Numbered from the stretch's first letter, positions 1 through 9,765 are shown. The stretch: DNA of 64,000 bases from VAZQ01 sp963739175 (GCA_963739175.1 CAVTZH010000009.1:124001-188000), one strand, 5' to 3'. Translations and numbers: made by a program. The notes: generated by a model from the letters alone, not told the origin.

Positions 1-602
1 ACGTCGACCTGCTTGCCCATCAAGGCTCCGACCGCTTCCGGCGTGGTGCGGAACGGCACGTTGAGCACGTCGATGCCGGCGCTCTGGCTGAACAGTGCGG
101 CGGCCATGTGCTGAGTGGCGCCAAAGCCCGGTGCCGCGATCGACAGCTTGCCAGGATTGGCCTTCGCGTTGGCGATCAGATCCTTGACGTTGTTGGCCGG
201 GAAATCCGAACGCGCCACGATCACGAAGCCGGCGGCTGCGACCATGCCGACCGGATCGAACGCCGTGAGTTGATCGTAAGGCATCGACTTGCGCAGCACC
301 GCGGCGATGGTCTGACCCGCGGTCATGATACCGAGCGTGTAGCCGTCCTTGGCGGCGCGAGCGACCGCGTCGTTGCCCAGGATGCCGCCGGCGCCCGGGC
401 GGTTTTCGACGACGACCGACTGGCCGAGCTTCTCCTGCATCCGCTGCGCAATGATGCGGCCGACAATGTCGGTGCCGCCGCCGGGACCGAACGCGATGAT
501 GATACGGATCGTGCTCTGCGGCCATTCCTGGCTCTGCCCCGGGGCGGCAAAGGCCATCGCTGCGAAGAGCGCAGCAGCAATCGTCGGCAATCTTCTGATC
601 AC
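1..602 (-). CDS. Bug/TctC-family extracytoplasmic solute receptor (3' end missing)
   Basis: Periplasmic substrate-binding protein of the tripartite tricarboxylate transporter receptor family (PF03401), which captures small carboxylates for a TctAB-type permease. The visible 200 residues start at a GTG with an AGAGGAAA ribosome-binding sequence. They begin with a signal peptide (cleavage near GQSQE) and continue with the family landmarks FGPGGGTDIVGR, VVVENRPGAGG and DGYTLGIM. The gene runs off the left edge, so the C-terminal lobe is not seen. No tctA or tctB lies in the window, so the partner and ligand are unknown. It is separated by about 100 bases from the end of the next transporter operon on the same strand. 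Confidence 0.85.
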   Translation of the reverse strand, partial: MIRRLPTIAAALFAAMAFAAPGQSQEWPQSTIRIIIAFGPGGGTDIVGRIIAQRMQEKLGQSVVVENRPGAGGILGNDAVARAAKDGYTLGIMTAGQTIAAVLRKSMPYDQLTAFDPVGMVAAAGFVIVARSDFPANNVKDLIANAKANPGKLSIAAPGFGATQHMAAALFSQSAGIDVLNVPFRTTPEAVGALMGKQVD

Positions 603-701
603 GGCGTTTCCTCTGGGTGATGCGTTTTATAGTTGCTACCGGCAACGATATGGGGTCGCAGGCAGGCGGTCAATTTGCAGGGACACTAGTTGGACTTTCG
701 G

Positions 702-1469
702 CTAGCCGGGCAGGAACGCGCTGGCGCCGGTTGTCGCATCGACCAGCCGCTCGATGGGGGCGCGGTAGAGCTCCTGCAATTGCTCGCTGGTGAGCACGTG
801 CTTGACCTCACCCTCGGCCAGGCAGGCGCCGTCGCGCAGCAGGTAGGCGCGATCGGCGGTGCGCAGCGCGTGGTTGGGATCGTGGGTGGTGAAGAGAACG
901 CCCAGCCCTGCCGCGGCGAGCGCGCGGATTTCGCGCATCACCTTGCCCTGGTTGCCGAAGTCGAGGCTCGCGGTCGGCTCGTCGAGCACGATGAATTGCG
1001 GCTCCTGCGCCAATGCGCGCGCCAAGAGCACGAGCTGGCGCTCGCCGCCGGAGATCATGGTGTAGGGCCGCTCCTTGAGATGGACGATGCCGAATTCGTC
1101 GAGCGCCCGGCTCGCGACCGCGCGGTCGTTCGCCGACGGCCGGCTGAACAGGCCGCCATGGGCGGTGCGGCCCATCAGCACCACGGTCTCGACGGTGAAC
1201 GCAAAAGTGGGGTTATGCACCTGCGGCACATAGGCGACGCGGCGCGCGCGCTCGCGGATCGAAAAGGCACCGAGCGAGCGGCCGTCGATCTCAGCCTCGC
1301 CGGCGAGCGGTTTGAGGATGCCGAGCAGCGTCTTCAGCAGCGTAGTCTTGCCGCCGCCATTCGGGCCGAGCAGCGCCAGCACTTCGCCTTGCTTGAGCGC
1401 GACGTCGAGCCCGCGTCCGACCACGCGGTCGCTGTAGCCGATGGTGAGATCGCGGCCAGCGAGCGTCAC
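702..1469 (-). CDS. ABC transporter ATP-binding protein, FecE/BtuD type
   Basis: Cytoplasmic ATPase (255 aa) energising the adjacent FecCD-type permease. Walker A is GPNGGGKTTLL, the ABC signature region is SGGERQLVLLARAL, Walker B is FIVLDEPTASLD and the switch histidine is in TTHDPNHA. The GTG start is chosen because it forms a GTGA four-base overlap with the permease stop, preceded by AGAGGAA. It is the last gene of a binding protein-permease-ATPase operon, the usual order for iron-siderophore, haem, cobalamin or MolABC importers. The ligand cannot be told from the ATPase. Confidence 0.9.
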   Translation of the reverse strand: MTLAGRDLTIGYSDRVVGRGLDVALKQGEVLALLGPNGGGKTTLLKTLLGILKPLAGEAEIDGRSLGAFSIRERARRVAYVPQVHNPTFAFTVETVVLMGRTAHGGLFSRPSANDRAVASRALDEFGIVHLKERPYTMISGGERQLVLLARALAQEPQFIVLDEPTASLDFGNQGKVMREIRALAAAGLGVLFTTHDPNHALRTADRAYLLRDGACLAEGEVKHVLTSEQLQELYRAPIERLVDATTGASAFLPG

Positions 1470-2452
1470 GACCAGTTCCTCTGCATGCCGGCGAGCAGCC
1501 AGATGAAGAACGGCGTGCCGATCACGGCGGTGAGGATGCCGAGCGGGATTTCGATCGGCGCGATGGTCCGCGCCAGCGTATCGATCAGCAGCAGATAGCC
1601 GCCGCCGAGCAACGCGCAGGTGGGTAGCAGCTTCGGGAAATCCGGCCCCACCAGCGCACGCGCCAGATGCGGCACAACAAGCCCGACCCAGCCGATGACG
1701 CCGGCGGCCGCGACGCTGGCCGAGGTGACCAGCGTCGCCGCCGCCACGATCGCGATCCGCATCGGCCCGGTCGCCACGCCGAGCGCGCGCGCCTCCTCCT
1801 CCGGCAGCGACATCACGTTCATGCGCCAGCGCAGCGCCACCAGCACCACTGTGCCGAGCGCGACCGGACCCGCGAGCGGAATGAGGTCGCCGGCGTTGGT
1901 CGCCGCGAGGCTGCCCAGCAGCCAGAACGTCATCGCCGGAAGTTGGTTGTACGGATCGGCAAGATATTTCACCAAGCCGACGCCGGCGCCGAGCAGTGAG
2001 CCGACCACCACGCCGGTCAGCACCAGCACCAGGATCGGATCGCGCGATTGCAGCGCCGAGCCGATGCCGTAGACCGCCCCGACGGCGAGCAGGCCACCGC
2101 CGAAGGCGAGGATCTCGATTCCAATGACGCCAAGCGAAAAGTAGATACCGAGCACGGCGCCGAGCGCGGCGCCCGACGACGCGCCGAGAATATCCGGCGA
2201 CACCAGCGGATTGCGGAACAGTCCCTGGAATGCGGCGCCGGCGACCGCGAGCGCAGCGCCGACCAGCACCGCCGCGATCACGCGCGGCCCGCGCACCAGC
2301 AGGATCACGTTCTCGGTTGCCTCGGGCACCGCCGGCGCACGACCGCTCGCACGCGACCACAACACGTCGAACAATTCACCGAGGCCGACCGGATAGCGCC
2401 CCACCGCGAAAGCGACAATCAATCCCGCCACCAGCACGGCGGTGGCGATCAT
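1466..2452 (-). CDS. FecCD-family ABC transporter permease
   Basis: Inner-membrane permease of the BtuC/FecCD family, 328 aa and rich in hydrophobic segments, as expected for about ten transmembrane helices. Typical landmarks are LLVRGPRVIAAVLVGAALAVAG followed by the QGLFRNPLVSPDILG segment near residues 75-95, and a late IGWVGLVVPHLARALVGPD segment. These are the conserved FecCD coupling regions. The gene overlaps the ATPase gene by four bases and starts 31 bases after the binding-protein gene, so the three are surely co-transcribed. Substrate class (Fe-siderophore, haem, B12 or molybdate/tungstate) is open. Confidence 0.9.
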   Translation of the reverse strand: MIATAVLVAGLIVAFAVGRYPVGLGELFDVLWSRASGRAPAVPEATENVILLVRGPRVIAAVLVGAALAVAGAAFQGLFRNPLVSPDILGASSGAALGAVLGIYFSLGVIGIEILAFGGGLLAVGAVYGIGSALQSRDPILVLVLTGVVVGSLLGAGVGLVKYLADPYNQLPAMTFWLLGSLAATNAGDLIPLAGPVALGTVVLVALRWRMNVMSLPEEEARALGVATGPMRIAIVAAATLVTSASVAAAGVIGWVGLVVPHLARALVGPDFPKLLPTCALLGGGYLLLIDTLARTIAPIEIPLGILTAVIGTPFFIWLLAGMQRNWS

Positions 2453-2483
2453 GAGCCCCGGAACGAAGCGATGAGTTCATGCG

Positions 2484-3503
2484 TCAATCGCGTCCCGCCA
2501 GCACGCGGTCGAGCTGCGGGTCGCTCAGCGGCACATGATAGAAGCGCTGATAGAACTCCCGCGTCAGCGTCTGGAGGTTCTCGGGGAACAGCTCGGGGTA
2601 GAGAATCTTCGCCAGCCACCACAGTCCGATCAGCCGGTTCACTGACGGCGGAAAATCGACCCAGCCGAACGGCAGCTTCGGCGACAGGTGGACGCGCTTG
2701 GCGCGCACCGCTGCAACGGGCCGCCACGTCGGCATGCTGTGGATGTTCTGTGCGAAATCCTTGTCGATGGTGATGATCACTTCGGGATTCCACACCAGCA
2801 CGTCCTCGATCGACACGGTGGCGAGGCCCCCGCGTGTGCCGCCCGCCACATTGCGCGCGAGCAATTCGATCGTCTCCACATTGATTGATCCGCCCAGGCC
2901 GGTCTCGAGCCCGCGCGGCCCGCGCGCGTAGTAGACGCGCGGCCGTTTCTCGGGCGGCGGCAGGCGGCTCGTGATCGTCTTGAGGGTTTCCTCGGCATAG
3001 CGCGCCGCGGCTTCACCGGCCTCGCGGCGTCCGGTCAGTGCGCCGATGGTGCGGTAGGTACCGGGGATGCCGTCGAAGCGGCCGTCGAGCAGTGCGTAGG
3101 GAATGCCGGTCTGCTGCTGCACGCGATCGGCGAGCGAGATGTAGGTGTTGTTGACGATGCCGATGTCGAGGATCAGGTCGGGCTTCAGCGCCAGCACCAC
3201 TTCGAGATTGGCGGTGTTGCCGCGGCCGGTGATGCGTCCGACCTCCGGTCGCGCGCCGATCGTCTCGTCGAGGAATTCGCGCTCGTCGGCGCGGTTGGCG
3301 CGCGGCCAGCCGATCAGAAGATCGGGCGCGACCGTATAGAGCGTGATGGCGGCGGGCGGCCCGGCCGGAAACACCCGCATCACCTGCGCGGGCACCGGCA
3401 CCGCGCGGCCGGCACTGTCGGTCACGCTCTCGGCGCGCGCGCCGTCCGGCGCGAGAAGCGCCGCCGACAAGCCGCCCAGGAAGATCCGACGATCGATTTG
3501 CAT
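2484..3503 (-). CDS. Periplasmic binding protein of FecCD-type importer (class III SBP)
   Basis: Exported binding protein of 339 aa, first gene of the operon. The N-terminus MQIDRRIFLGGLSAALLAP carries an RR-type signal peptide that ends near ARAES. The TroA/FhuD-like fold is suggested by VAPDLLIGWPRAN, LKPDLILDIG and WNPEVIITID, which are recurrent in iron-complex and cobalamin binding proteins. Similar proteins also serve molybdate in MolABC systems, and a tungstate/molybdate locus lies 7 kb away, but this is only suggestive. No cobalamin riboswitch was recognised upstream. Confidence 0.85.
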   Translation of the reverse strand: MQIDRRIFLGGLSAALLAPDGARAESVTDSAGRAVPVPAQVMRVFPAGPPAAITLYTVAPDLLIGWPRANRADEREFLDETIGARPEVGRITGRGNTANLEVVLALKPDLILDIGIVNNTYISLADRVQQQTGIPYALLDGRFDGIPGTYRTIGALTGRREAGEAAARYAEETLKTITSRLPPPEKRPRVYYARGPRGLETGLGGSINVETIELLARNVAGGTRGGLATVSIEDVLVWNPEVIITIDKDFAQNIHSMPTWRPVAAVRAKRVHLSPKLPFGWVDFPPSVNRLIGLWWLAKILYPELFPENLQTLTREFYQRFYHVPLSDPQLDRVLAGRD

Positions 3504-4102
3504 TCCGCGATTACCGCCATGCGATTGGGCGCGCGGAGCTTACATCAAAGCGCGGGCCAGGCGTGGGTTGCCGCGATCGTGGTTGGTCGTGGAATCTGTC
3601 CACAGCTCGTGGCCGAAGCCGACATCTGGCGGTCGTTGGCGCAGCGGCCCTCCGGGATCGAATCTCCAGTAACGACCAAATAGACTATGCATAATATAAA
3701 ATTTATATAACTATACGCGGTTACGGCGATATTGAGGGGGTCAGGTTCCACCAGCATTCCACCAGCAGAGCCGGATAGTCGAGTTTATTGGTAATAGGCG
3801 GTATTTTTACTGATTTGGTCCAAATCAGCCCATCAAAAGCGGCCTGGATGATCGGATTCAATTGATTAGGGCCGTGTTTTTCGACTGTTGCCTTGCTGCA
3901 ACGCCCATACACAATACGTAATTATCGCATAAATTTTGCATTGCTAGATTCGGCTTCGAGGCTACTCTGCCTCAGGTCCGGAGGGGCATCTCGCGGCGGC
4001 GCTTCGTTGGTTACGCCACCATGGGATGACAGGGGGCTCTTAACGGTGCGTGGCACCTGGCGGAGATCGAGACCCTCCAGTAACGCAACTTGGAGGTTCA
4101 AC
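3504..4102. other. Intergenic region with AT-rich core between divergent importer operon and porin
   Basis: About 600 bases without a supported gene. The centre (about 3675-3930) is markedly AT-richer than the rest of the window. It contains a 15-base odd palindrome at 3694-3708 (ATATAAA, central A, TTTATAT) suited to a promoter or operator. A short open frame on the minus strand at 3721-3912 resembles nothing I know. The right part carries the porin leader, ending in a GGAGG ribosome-binding site at 4092-4096. Both flanking transcription units probably start here. Confidence 0.5.
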
Positions 4103-5547
4103 ATGAAGATGGTGAAAAGTCTTCTCCTCGGTTCCGCGGCGGGTGTGGTCGCGGTTGCCGGGGCGCAGGCTGCCGATCTTCCCGTCAAGGCCAAGCCGGT
4201 CCAGTACGTGAAGATCTGCACGCTCTACGGAGACGGGTTCTACTACATCCCCGGCTCCGATACCTGTATCCGGTTCAACGGCTATATCCGGGCCGACTAC
4301 AACTTCAACGGCCGTGCCCCGCACGTGCAGACCGGCGCCAACGGCGCGCAGGACCGCACCGTGCAGCGGTTCACGACCCGGCACCGCGCAAACCTCGGCG
4401 TCGATACGCGTACGCAGACTGCCTACGGCACGCTGCGCACGTATATGAACGTCAACTTTGAGAACGCGCTCGGCGCGGACAACGCCGGCAGGCAACCGTG
4501 CGTTCATCCAGTGGGGTGGCTTCACCTTCGGTCGTACGGCGTCGTTCGTCGATCACGAAGGCAGCCTCGGCGACTCGGGCTTCCGCTCGCTGTACACCGG
4601 CCTCGTCGACGCCACCACCGGCGCCGCTGGTATCAACCAGATCGCCTACACCTGGCAGCTCGGCAACGGCATCACCTTGAACGTCGGTGCCGACGACGAG
4701 CGCAAGCGCTCGGTCGCCAACCTGAGCGCGACGACGATCACGGTCGGCACCGATCCGACCAGCTCCTCGCATGGCCAGTCGCATCCGGACCCGTGGGTCT
4801 CGTTGCGCATCAGCCAGGCCTGGGGCCGCGCCAGCGTGGCGGTGCTCGGTCACAAGAATGCCGCCACCTACTACACCTCGGGCGGCGGCGTCGGCCTCTG
4901 CACGCAGGCCGGCACCACGCTGTGCAACCATCCGACCGACCAGTGGGGCTTTGCGGTCGTCTCCGGCATCGAGATCAAGCTTGACTTGCTGAGCCCGGGC
5001 AGCCGCATCGGCGGTTACGTCACCTACGGCCAGGGCGCATCCCGTATCACGCGCAACAGCCAGACCAGCCCGGGCCTGTTCGGCTCCGGCAACCAGGTCG
5101 CCTTCGGTGTGCTGACCGACGCGGCGTACATCAACGGCTCGAGCCTCGAGCTGACCACGACGTGGGCGGCGGGTGGCGGGTTCGAATACTTCTGGACCCG
5201 TAACTTCTCGAGCACGATCTACGGCGGCTACACCCGCACCGAGTACAACAACAACGTGATCGCCGGCCGTTGGTTCTGCGCCGGCACGATCACGGTCTCT
5301 GCGGCGTCGGCTTGCGATCCGGGCTACAGCCTGTGGCAGATCGGCACGCATCACGACTGGTTCCCGGTGCCCGGGCTCCGGTTTGCGGTCGACGTGCTCT
5401 ACACCGGCGTCGAGTTCGGCATTCGCCGGCCAGACCATCACGCTCGGCAAGGCGGTGGGCGCTCGCCCGACCGGCGTCTACACCGCCAAGGACCTCGGCA
5501 TTCTCTCGATCGCGTTCCGCGCTCAGCGCACCTGGGGCGCCGACTAG
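4103..5547 (+). pseudogene. Porin_2-family outer-membrane porin, two frameshifts
   Basis: General diffusion porin of the Rhizobiales type (PF02530, Omp2-like), a beta-barrel in the outer membrane. The start at 4103 follows GGAGG. The signal peptide MKMVKSLLLGSAAGVVAVAG ends at AQA-ADLPVKA, followed by the hallmark CTLYGDGFYYIPGSDTC and RFNGYIRADYN. The reading frame breaks near 4487-4495 (at ggcaggcaac) and again near 5415-5425. After both repairs the protein is 480 aa, a normal family length, and ends QRTWGAD. Each break is cured by removing one base, so sequence errors are as likely as a true pseudogene. Strong hairpins follow the stop codon. Confidence 0.85.
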
Positions 5548-5563
5548 GCCTCGATCAACAAAC

Positions 5564-5595
5564 GGCCCGCGACATAAGAACCTCTGTCGCGGGCC
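5564..5595 (+). terminator. GC-rich hairpin directly after porin
   Basis: Perfect inverted repeat GGCCCGCGACA / TGTCGCGGGCC (5564-5574 and 5585-5595) with a ten-base loop, 17 bases after the porin stop. No T-run follows, so it may stabilise the mRNA 3' end or act together with the next hairpin. Confidence 0.6.
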
Positions 5596-5632
5596 ATCGC
5601 TGCACCAGGGATGCCCCCCGTTGCAGACACCT

Positions 5633-5661
5633 AACCCCGGCCTTATCAGCCGGGGTTTTTT
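5633..5661 (+). terminator. Rho-independent terminator after porin
   Basis: Inverted repeat AACCCCGGC / GCCGGGGTT (5633-5641 and 5649-5657) with a seven-base loop. The right arm runs into a T-rich stretch, the classical intrinsic terminator shape for the plus-strand porin transcript. Confidence 0.85.
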
Positions 5662-5825
5662 GCTGCCTAGATTCCAGTCTCGGCGTTCTGGTCGGCCGCT
5701 GTTTACGGGCATTTTGGAAAGCTGATAACGTCGTGGCCAGTCTGGTGGAGTGGATTTGACATTCGCGACCCACTGGCAGCAGGCTCGCAACGCGAGTGAC
5801 CACTAGTGCGATCCCGGGGCGCGGC

Positions 5826-6854
5826 ATGACGATCAGAGCTTATGCACGAACGGTGGCACTCGCGCTGCTAGCGTGCGCTGTGTGGTCAAGCGTTGCCGCG
5901 CAGCCGGCGGGCGAATTCTACAAAAACCGGCAGATGCGCCTGATCATCGGCCACGCCGTCGGCAACGACTACGACATCGGCGCGCGGCTGCTTGCCAAAT
6001 ATCTCCAGAAGCACATCCCGGGTCAGCCGACGATCGTCGCGCAGAACATGACCGCGGCGCAGAGCGTCGTCGCCGCCAACTACGTGTATACGCAGGCGCC
6101 GCGCGACGGCAGCGTGATCGGGACATTCTCGCGCAATCTCCCCAATCAGGCGCTGATGGGCCAATCCAACATCGAGGCCGATCTGCGCCGCTTCAACTGG
6201 CTGGGCGCGACGTCGCTTCCCGGGCGCATCTGCGCGGCCTGGCATGCGGCGCCGATCAAGAGCGTCGCCGATCTGTTCAAGCAGGAGCTGATCGTCGGCA
6301 GTTCCGGCGCCGGCACATCGAACTCGATCCTGCCGACCGTGGCCAACCATGTGCTCGGCACGAAATTCCGCATCATCGAGGGATACCGCGGCTCGCAGGA
6401 CGTGATCCTCGCCGTCGAGCGTGGCGAGGTGCAGGGCGTATGTGCGACTACCGGTCAGTTCCGCAGCGCCGAGCGGCTGTTCAAGGAGGGCAAGCTGCGC
6501 GTGCTGTTTCGCTCCGAGGAAGATCCGCTGCCCGACTTTCCCGACGCGCCGTCGATCTTTGACTACGTGAAGGCCGACGACCAGCGCGCGTTCATGCGCT
6601 TCGTCTTCGCCAGCGTCGAGTTCGGCCGGCCCTACGTCTTTCCACCGGAGGTGCCGAAGGACCGCGTCGATCTGATACGCCGCGCACTGGCCGCTGCCGC
6701 ACAGGATCCCGACCTGATCGCGGAAGCTGCGAAGATCAGGCTCGACATGAGCTACCGTCCGCCGGAGCGTCTGGTGCGGCTGCTTGGCGACCTCCATGCG
6801 ACGCCGCCGGGCGTCATCGAAGCGGTGAAGAAGCTCATCCCGAACCTGCAGTGA
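5826..6854 (+). CDS. Bug/TctC-family extracytoplasmic solute receptor
   Basis: Periplasmic binding protein of about 342 aa in the tripartite tricarboxylate receptor family. The ATG at 5826 gives a clean signal peptide ending SVAAQ-PAGEFY; a GTG ten codons upstream is less likely. Family features are LIIGHAVGNDYDIGARLL, where the usual glycine loop GPGGG is replaced by GHAVGND, IVAQNMTAAQ and APRDGSVIGTFSRN. A C-terminal YRPPERLVRLL region follows. It belongs to a longer subfamily shared with the proteins at 24979 and 37013. It is monocistronic, convergent with the TSUP gene with only six bases between. Ligand unknown. Confidence 0.85.
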   Translation: MTIRAYARTVALALLACAVWSSVAAQPAGEFYKNRQMRLIIGHAVGNDYDIGARLLAKYLQKHIPGQPTIVAQNMTAAQSVVAANYVYTQAPRDGSVIGTFSRNLPNQALMGQSNIEADLRRFNWLGATSLPGRICAAWHAAPIKSVADLFKQELIVGSSGAGTSNSILPTVANHVLGTKFRIIEGYRGSQDVILAVERGEVQGVCATTGQFRSAERLFKEGKLRVLFRSEEDPLPDFPDAPSIFDYVKADDQRAFMRFVFASVEFGRPYVFPPEVPKDRVDLIRRALAAAAQDPDLIAEAAKIRLDMSYRPPERLVRLLGDLHATPPGVIEAVKKLIPNLQ

Positions 6855-6860
6855 CGATCG

Positions 6861-7793
6861 TCAGGGCGCTGGCGATCCGACCGCCGGCTGCACGCTGTAG
6901 AGATCGTGCGGCGGCACCACCATCACCAGGGCGAAGCGGATTCCGACCGCGAGGATCAGAACGCCCAGCAACAACCGCAATCGCTCGGCCCGCATCTTCT
7001 GGCCCGACTGCGCGCCGAACTGCGCGCCGATGGCGCCTCCCACCATGAGCATCAACGCGAGCACCGCGTCCACCTGATGGTTGGTCACGGCGTGCAGCAG
7101 CGTTGCCGAGATCATCGTGACCAGCGTCAGGACGGTCGAGGTCCCGATCACCGTCGCGGTCGGCACCCGCAAGAGATAGACCAGCATCGGCACCAGCAGG
7201 AATCCGCCGCCGATGCCCATGATGGCGCCGATGAAACCCATGATCAGCCCGATGACCACGACCGGAATGACGGAGACGAAGATCCGCGAGCGCTTGAAGC
7301 GCACCTTGAACGGCAGACGATGCAGCCAGGTGTGGCTGCCGGGGCGGCGCAGCTCGACCGGCTTGCCCTGACGCTCGCGGATGATCGCGCGCAGGCTTTC
7401 TGACACCAGCATCGCGCCGACGCCGGTCAGCAGCAGCACGTAAGAGAGACCGATCGTGACGTCGAGCTGGCCGACCCGTTGCAGCAGCGTGAACAGCGCG
7501 ACGCCGGCGATGGTTCCGAGCACGCCGCCGACCAGCAGCACGAGCGCCAGCGGCAGGTCGATCGCATTCCGCCGCCAATAGCTGATGGCGCTGGAGAACG
7601 ACGAGGCGGCGATGTGGCTCGGCACGCTCGCCACCGCCACTGCCGGCGATATGCCGAGGAAGATCAGCAGCGGCGTCATCAGGAAGCCGCCGCCGATGCC
7701 GAACATGCCGGAAATGAATCCGACCGCCACGCCGAGGCCGACGACGACAAGGATGTTGACCGGCAAGTCGGCGATCGGAAGGTAGAATTGCAC
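6861..7793 (-). CDS. TauE/SafE (TSUP) family membrane permease
   Basis: Inner-membrane protein of 310 aa belonging to the sulfite/organosulfonate exporter family (PF01925), which moves small anions. Two homologous halves each carry the signature glycine loop: FISGMFGIGGGFLMTPLL near the N-terminus and FIGAIMGIGGGFLLVPML after a cytoplasmic linker. The GTG start at 7793 (reads VQFYLPIADLPVNI) matches the usual N-terminus of this subgroup. The frame stays open much further upstream but without TSUP sequence. The neighbouring metallo-hydrolase and Bug genes lie upstream on the same strand and may be co-transcribed. Confidence 0.85.
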   Translation of the reverse strand: MQFYLPIADLPVNILVVVGLGVAVGFISGMFGIGGGFLMTPLLIFLGISPAVAVASVPSHIAASSFSSAISYWRRNAIDLPLALVLLVGGVLGTIAGVALFTLLQRVGQLDVTIGLSYVLLLTGVGAMLVSESLRAIIRERQGKPVELRRPGSHTWLHRLPFKVRFKRSRIFVSVIPVVVIGLIMGFIGAIMGIGGGFLLVPMLVYLLRVPTATVIGTSTVLTLVTMISATLLHAVTNHQVDAVLALMLMVGGAIGAQFGAQSGQKMRAERLRLLLGVLILAVGIRFALVMVVPPHDLYSVQPAVGSPAP

Positions 7794-7843
7794 GGGGCGG
7801 GCATCAGGCGGTTCGAGCGGCGAGGGCCCCAGTACTACGCCTA

Positions 7844-8782
7844 TTATGGCGATTTCGATACCGCGGCCTTTCCGAACCGATCGGCGGATGCGTCGAGTTG
7901 CCGGACCGTGACGTCGTCGCCGATCTCGAACTGCATCAGGTCTTCGCCGACCTGCAGCGGCCCGCTGTAGGTCTGCCGCGTTTCGGCGACGAGCTCGTCG
8001 ACGGTCGGCGCGGGAACTTTCTCGCTCGCCAGCATGACCAGATGCGTGTAGGCGGCGAGCTTCGGCTCGGTCTGCGCGAACACCATGCCGGCCTCGCGCG
8101 GCACCGTATGGTGCCCCACGATCCGCTGGACATAGGCCTCCGACATCAGCTCGGGCCGCGCCATCGCGACCTCGTGCACCAGCAGATCGGCGCCGCGTCC
8201 GTACTCGATGACATTCTGGTTGTAGCGGGTGTCGCTCGAGAGCACCGCCGAGCGGCCCTGATACTCGAAGCGATAGCCGTAGCAAGGCTTGATCACGTCG
8301 CCATGGTCGACTTCGAAGGCGATGACCTTGACGCCGTTCGCCTCGTACACCACGCCGTCGCGGTCGAACTCCTCGACGATGGTCGCGATCCCCTCCGGCG
8401 GCAGCTTTTCGTCTGCGATCCGGATCTTGATGTCGGCGGCATAGGCTTCAGCCAGCTTGGCCATCAGGACTTTCGCGCCGACCGGCCCGATGACGCGCAT
8501 CGGTTTCGTCCGCCGGGCATAGTGGGAGCCCAGCCAGCCGGTGAGCCAGAAGTCGGGAACGCCGGACGTGTGGTCGGAGTGATAGTGGGTGAGGAACAGC
8601 ACGTCGATCCGTCCCATCGGGACGCCGAGCTGGTAGAGCCGCATGGTGGCGCCGCGGCCGGCATCGACCAGGAGCTTCTGGTCGCCGGCCTCGACCAGCG
8701 TGCTCGGACCAAAACGGTCGGGACGGGGAACCGGCGTCCCCGTCCCGAGCAGGGTTACGCGGAAGTCGTTCGGATTGCTCAT
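7844..8782 (-). CDS. MBL-fold metallo-hydrolase (RNase Z/arylsulfatase-like)
   Basis: Cytoplasmic hydrolase of 312 aa with a metallo-beta-lactamase fold. The dinuclear metal motif HYHSDH is at residues 66-71. It is preceded by LLGTGTPVPRPDRFG and LLVDAGRGAT, which place it near the AtsA/ElaC group. A further metal-ligand region is VLSSDTRYNQN, and a late histidine is in VGHHTVP. It starts with an ATGA four-base overlap with the upstream Bug gene, so the two are translationally coupled. That pairing suggests hydrolysis of the imported compound (lactone or ester). Substrate not determinable. Confidence 0.85.
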   Translation of the reverse strand: MSNPNDFRVTLLGTGTPVPRPDRFGPSTLVEAGDQKLLVDAGRGATMRLYQLGVPMGRIDVLFLTHYHSDHTSGVPDFWLTGWLGSHYARRTKPMRVIGPVGAKVLMAKLAEAYAADIKIRIADEKLPPEGIATIVEEFDRDGVVYEANGVKVIAFEVDHGDVIKPCYGYRFEYQGRSAVLSSDTRYNQNVIEYGRGADLLVHEVAMARPELMSEAYVQRIVGHHTVPREAGMVFAQTEPKLAAYTHLVMLASEKVPAPTVDELVAETRQTYSGPLQVGEDLMQFEIGDDVTVRQLDASADRFGKAAVSKSP

Positions 8783-9765
8783 TGGTCGATCTTGATCCCC
8801 GATTCCTTCACGACCTTACCCCAGTGGGCGATCTGGGTGCGCAGGAACTGGCCGAACTCTTGTGGCGTGCCGCCGGCCGGTTCGGCTGCCATCTTTGCGA
8901 TCGCGTCGCGCATGCGCGGCTTTGCCAGCGCTTTGTTGATGGCGTCGTTCAGGCGCGCAAGGACGTCATCCGGTGTTCCGGTCTTTGCCAGCATGCCGAA
9001 CCAGTCCTGGATGATGAGGTCGGGGAATCCCGCCTCGCCGACGGTCGGCACGTCCTTCAAGACCGGCAGCCGCGCCGGTCCGGTGACAGCGATCGCGCGC
9101 AGCTTGCCGGTGGCGATCAGGTCGAGCACCGGCAGCGGCGTGATGAACTGGAACTGGTTCGTGCCGTTGATCAGGTCAGCGATTGCACGCGGCAGCGCCT
9201 GGTAGGGCACGTGCGTGGTGCGCACGCCCGTCTGCAATTTGAACATCTCGCCCGCGAGATGCGCCGGCGTGCCGAAGCCGCCCGACGAAAACGTCAGCTT
9301 GTCGGGCTGGCTCTTGAGCATCGCGACGAACTCGGCGAGCGACTTGGCTGGCACCGAGGGATGAACGACCAGCACGTGATATGCCGATGCAAGCTTGATG
9401 ATCGGCGTGAAGTCGGTAGCGAGCTGGAATTTGACGTTGCGTAGAAGAGCGGGTGCCGCCGTGGCCGGCATCGAAATCGAGGCCAGCGTATAGCCGTCAG
9501 CGGGCTGCCTGAGCACCTCAGTAAGCCCGATCGTCTGGATCGCGCCGGGCTTGTTCTCGACGATCGCGCGCCAGCCTTCGCTCTCGCCAAGCTCGGCCGC
9601 GATGATACGACCCATGATGTCCGGCGGCGTACCGGCGGCACTCGGCGAAATGATGCGGATCATGCCCGACGGATAGGTTTGCGCATCAGCCGGCGACGCG
9701 GCTGTGACAACCGCGAAAGCGAGACAGAACAACGGAAGTAGGTGACGGAATGGTCGCTTCAGCAT
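8779..9765 (-). CDS. Bug/TctC-family extracytoplasmic solute receptor
   Basis: Periplasmic receptor of 328 aa with signal peptide MLKRPFRHLLPLFCLAFAVV, cleavage near ADAQ-TYPSG. Core motifs are IISPSAAGTPPDIMGRI, AIVENKPGA, DGYTLASI, THVPYQALPRAIADLI, LPVLKDVPTVGEAGFP and GTPQEFGQFL, all typical of TctC proteins. It is the first gene of an operon with the metallo-hydrolase and lies divergent from an IclR regulator. Two palindromes in the shared promoter region (9862-9899) probably govern it. Likely ligand: a small organic acid metabolised by the operon (inference). Confidence 0.9.
   Translation of the reverse strand: MLKRPFRHLLPLFCLAFAVVTAASPADAQTYPSGMIRIISPSAAGTPPDIMGRIIAAELGESEGWRAIVENKPGAIQTIGLTEVLRQPADGYTLASISMPATAAPALLRNVKFQLATDFTPIIKLASAYHVLVVHPSVPAKSLAEFVAMLKSQPDKLTFSSGGFGTPAHLAGEMFKLQTGVRTTHVPYQALPRAIADLINGTNQFQFITPLPVLDLIATGKLRAIAVTGPARLPVLKDVPTVGEAGFPDLIIQDWFGMLAKTGTPDDVLARLNDAINKALAKPRMRDAIAKMAAEPAGGTPQEFGQFLRTQIAHWGKVVKESGIKIDQ

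Noticed and set aside
3504..3700. Possible cobalamin riboswitch before the FecCD importer
   Set aside because: No B12-box-like sequence or characteristic helices could be seen; only an AT-rich palindrome.
3721..3912. Short minus-strand open frame in the AT-rich gap
   Set aside because: No homology that I recognise, no convincing ribosome-binding site, and lies within a probable promoter region.
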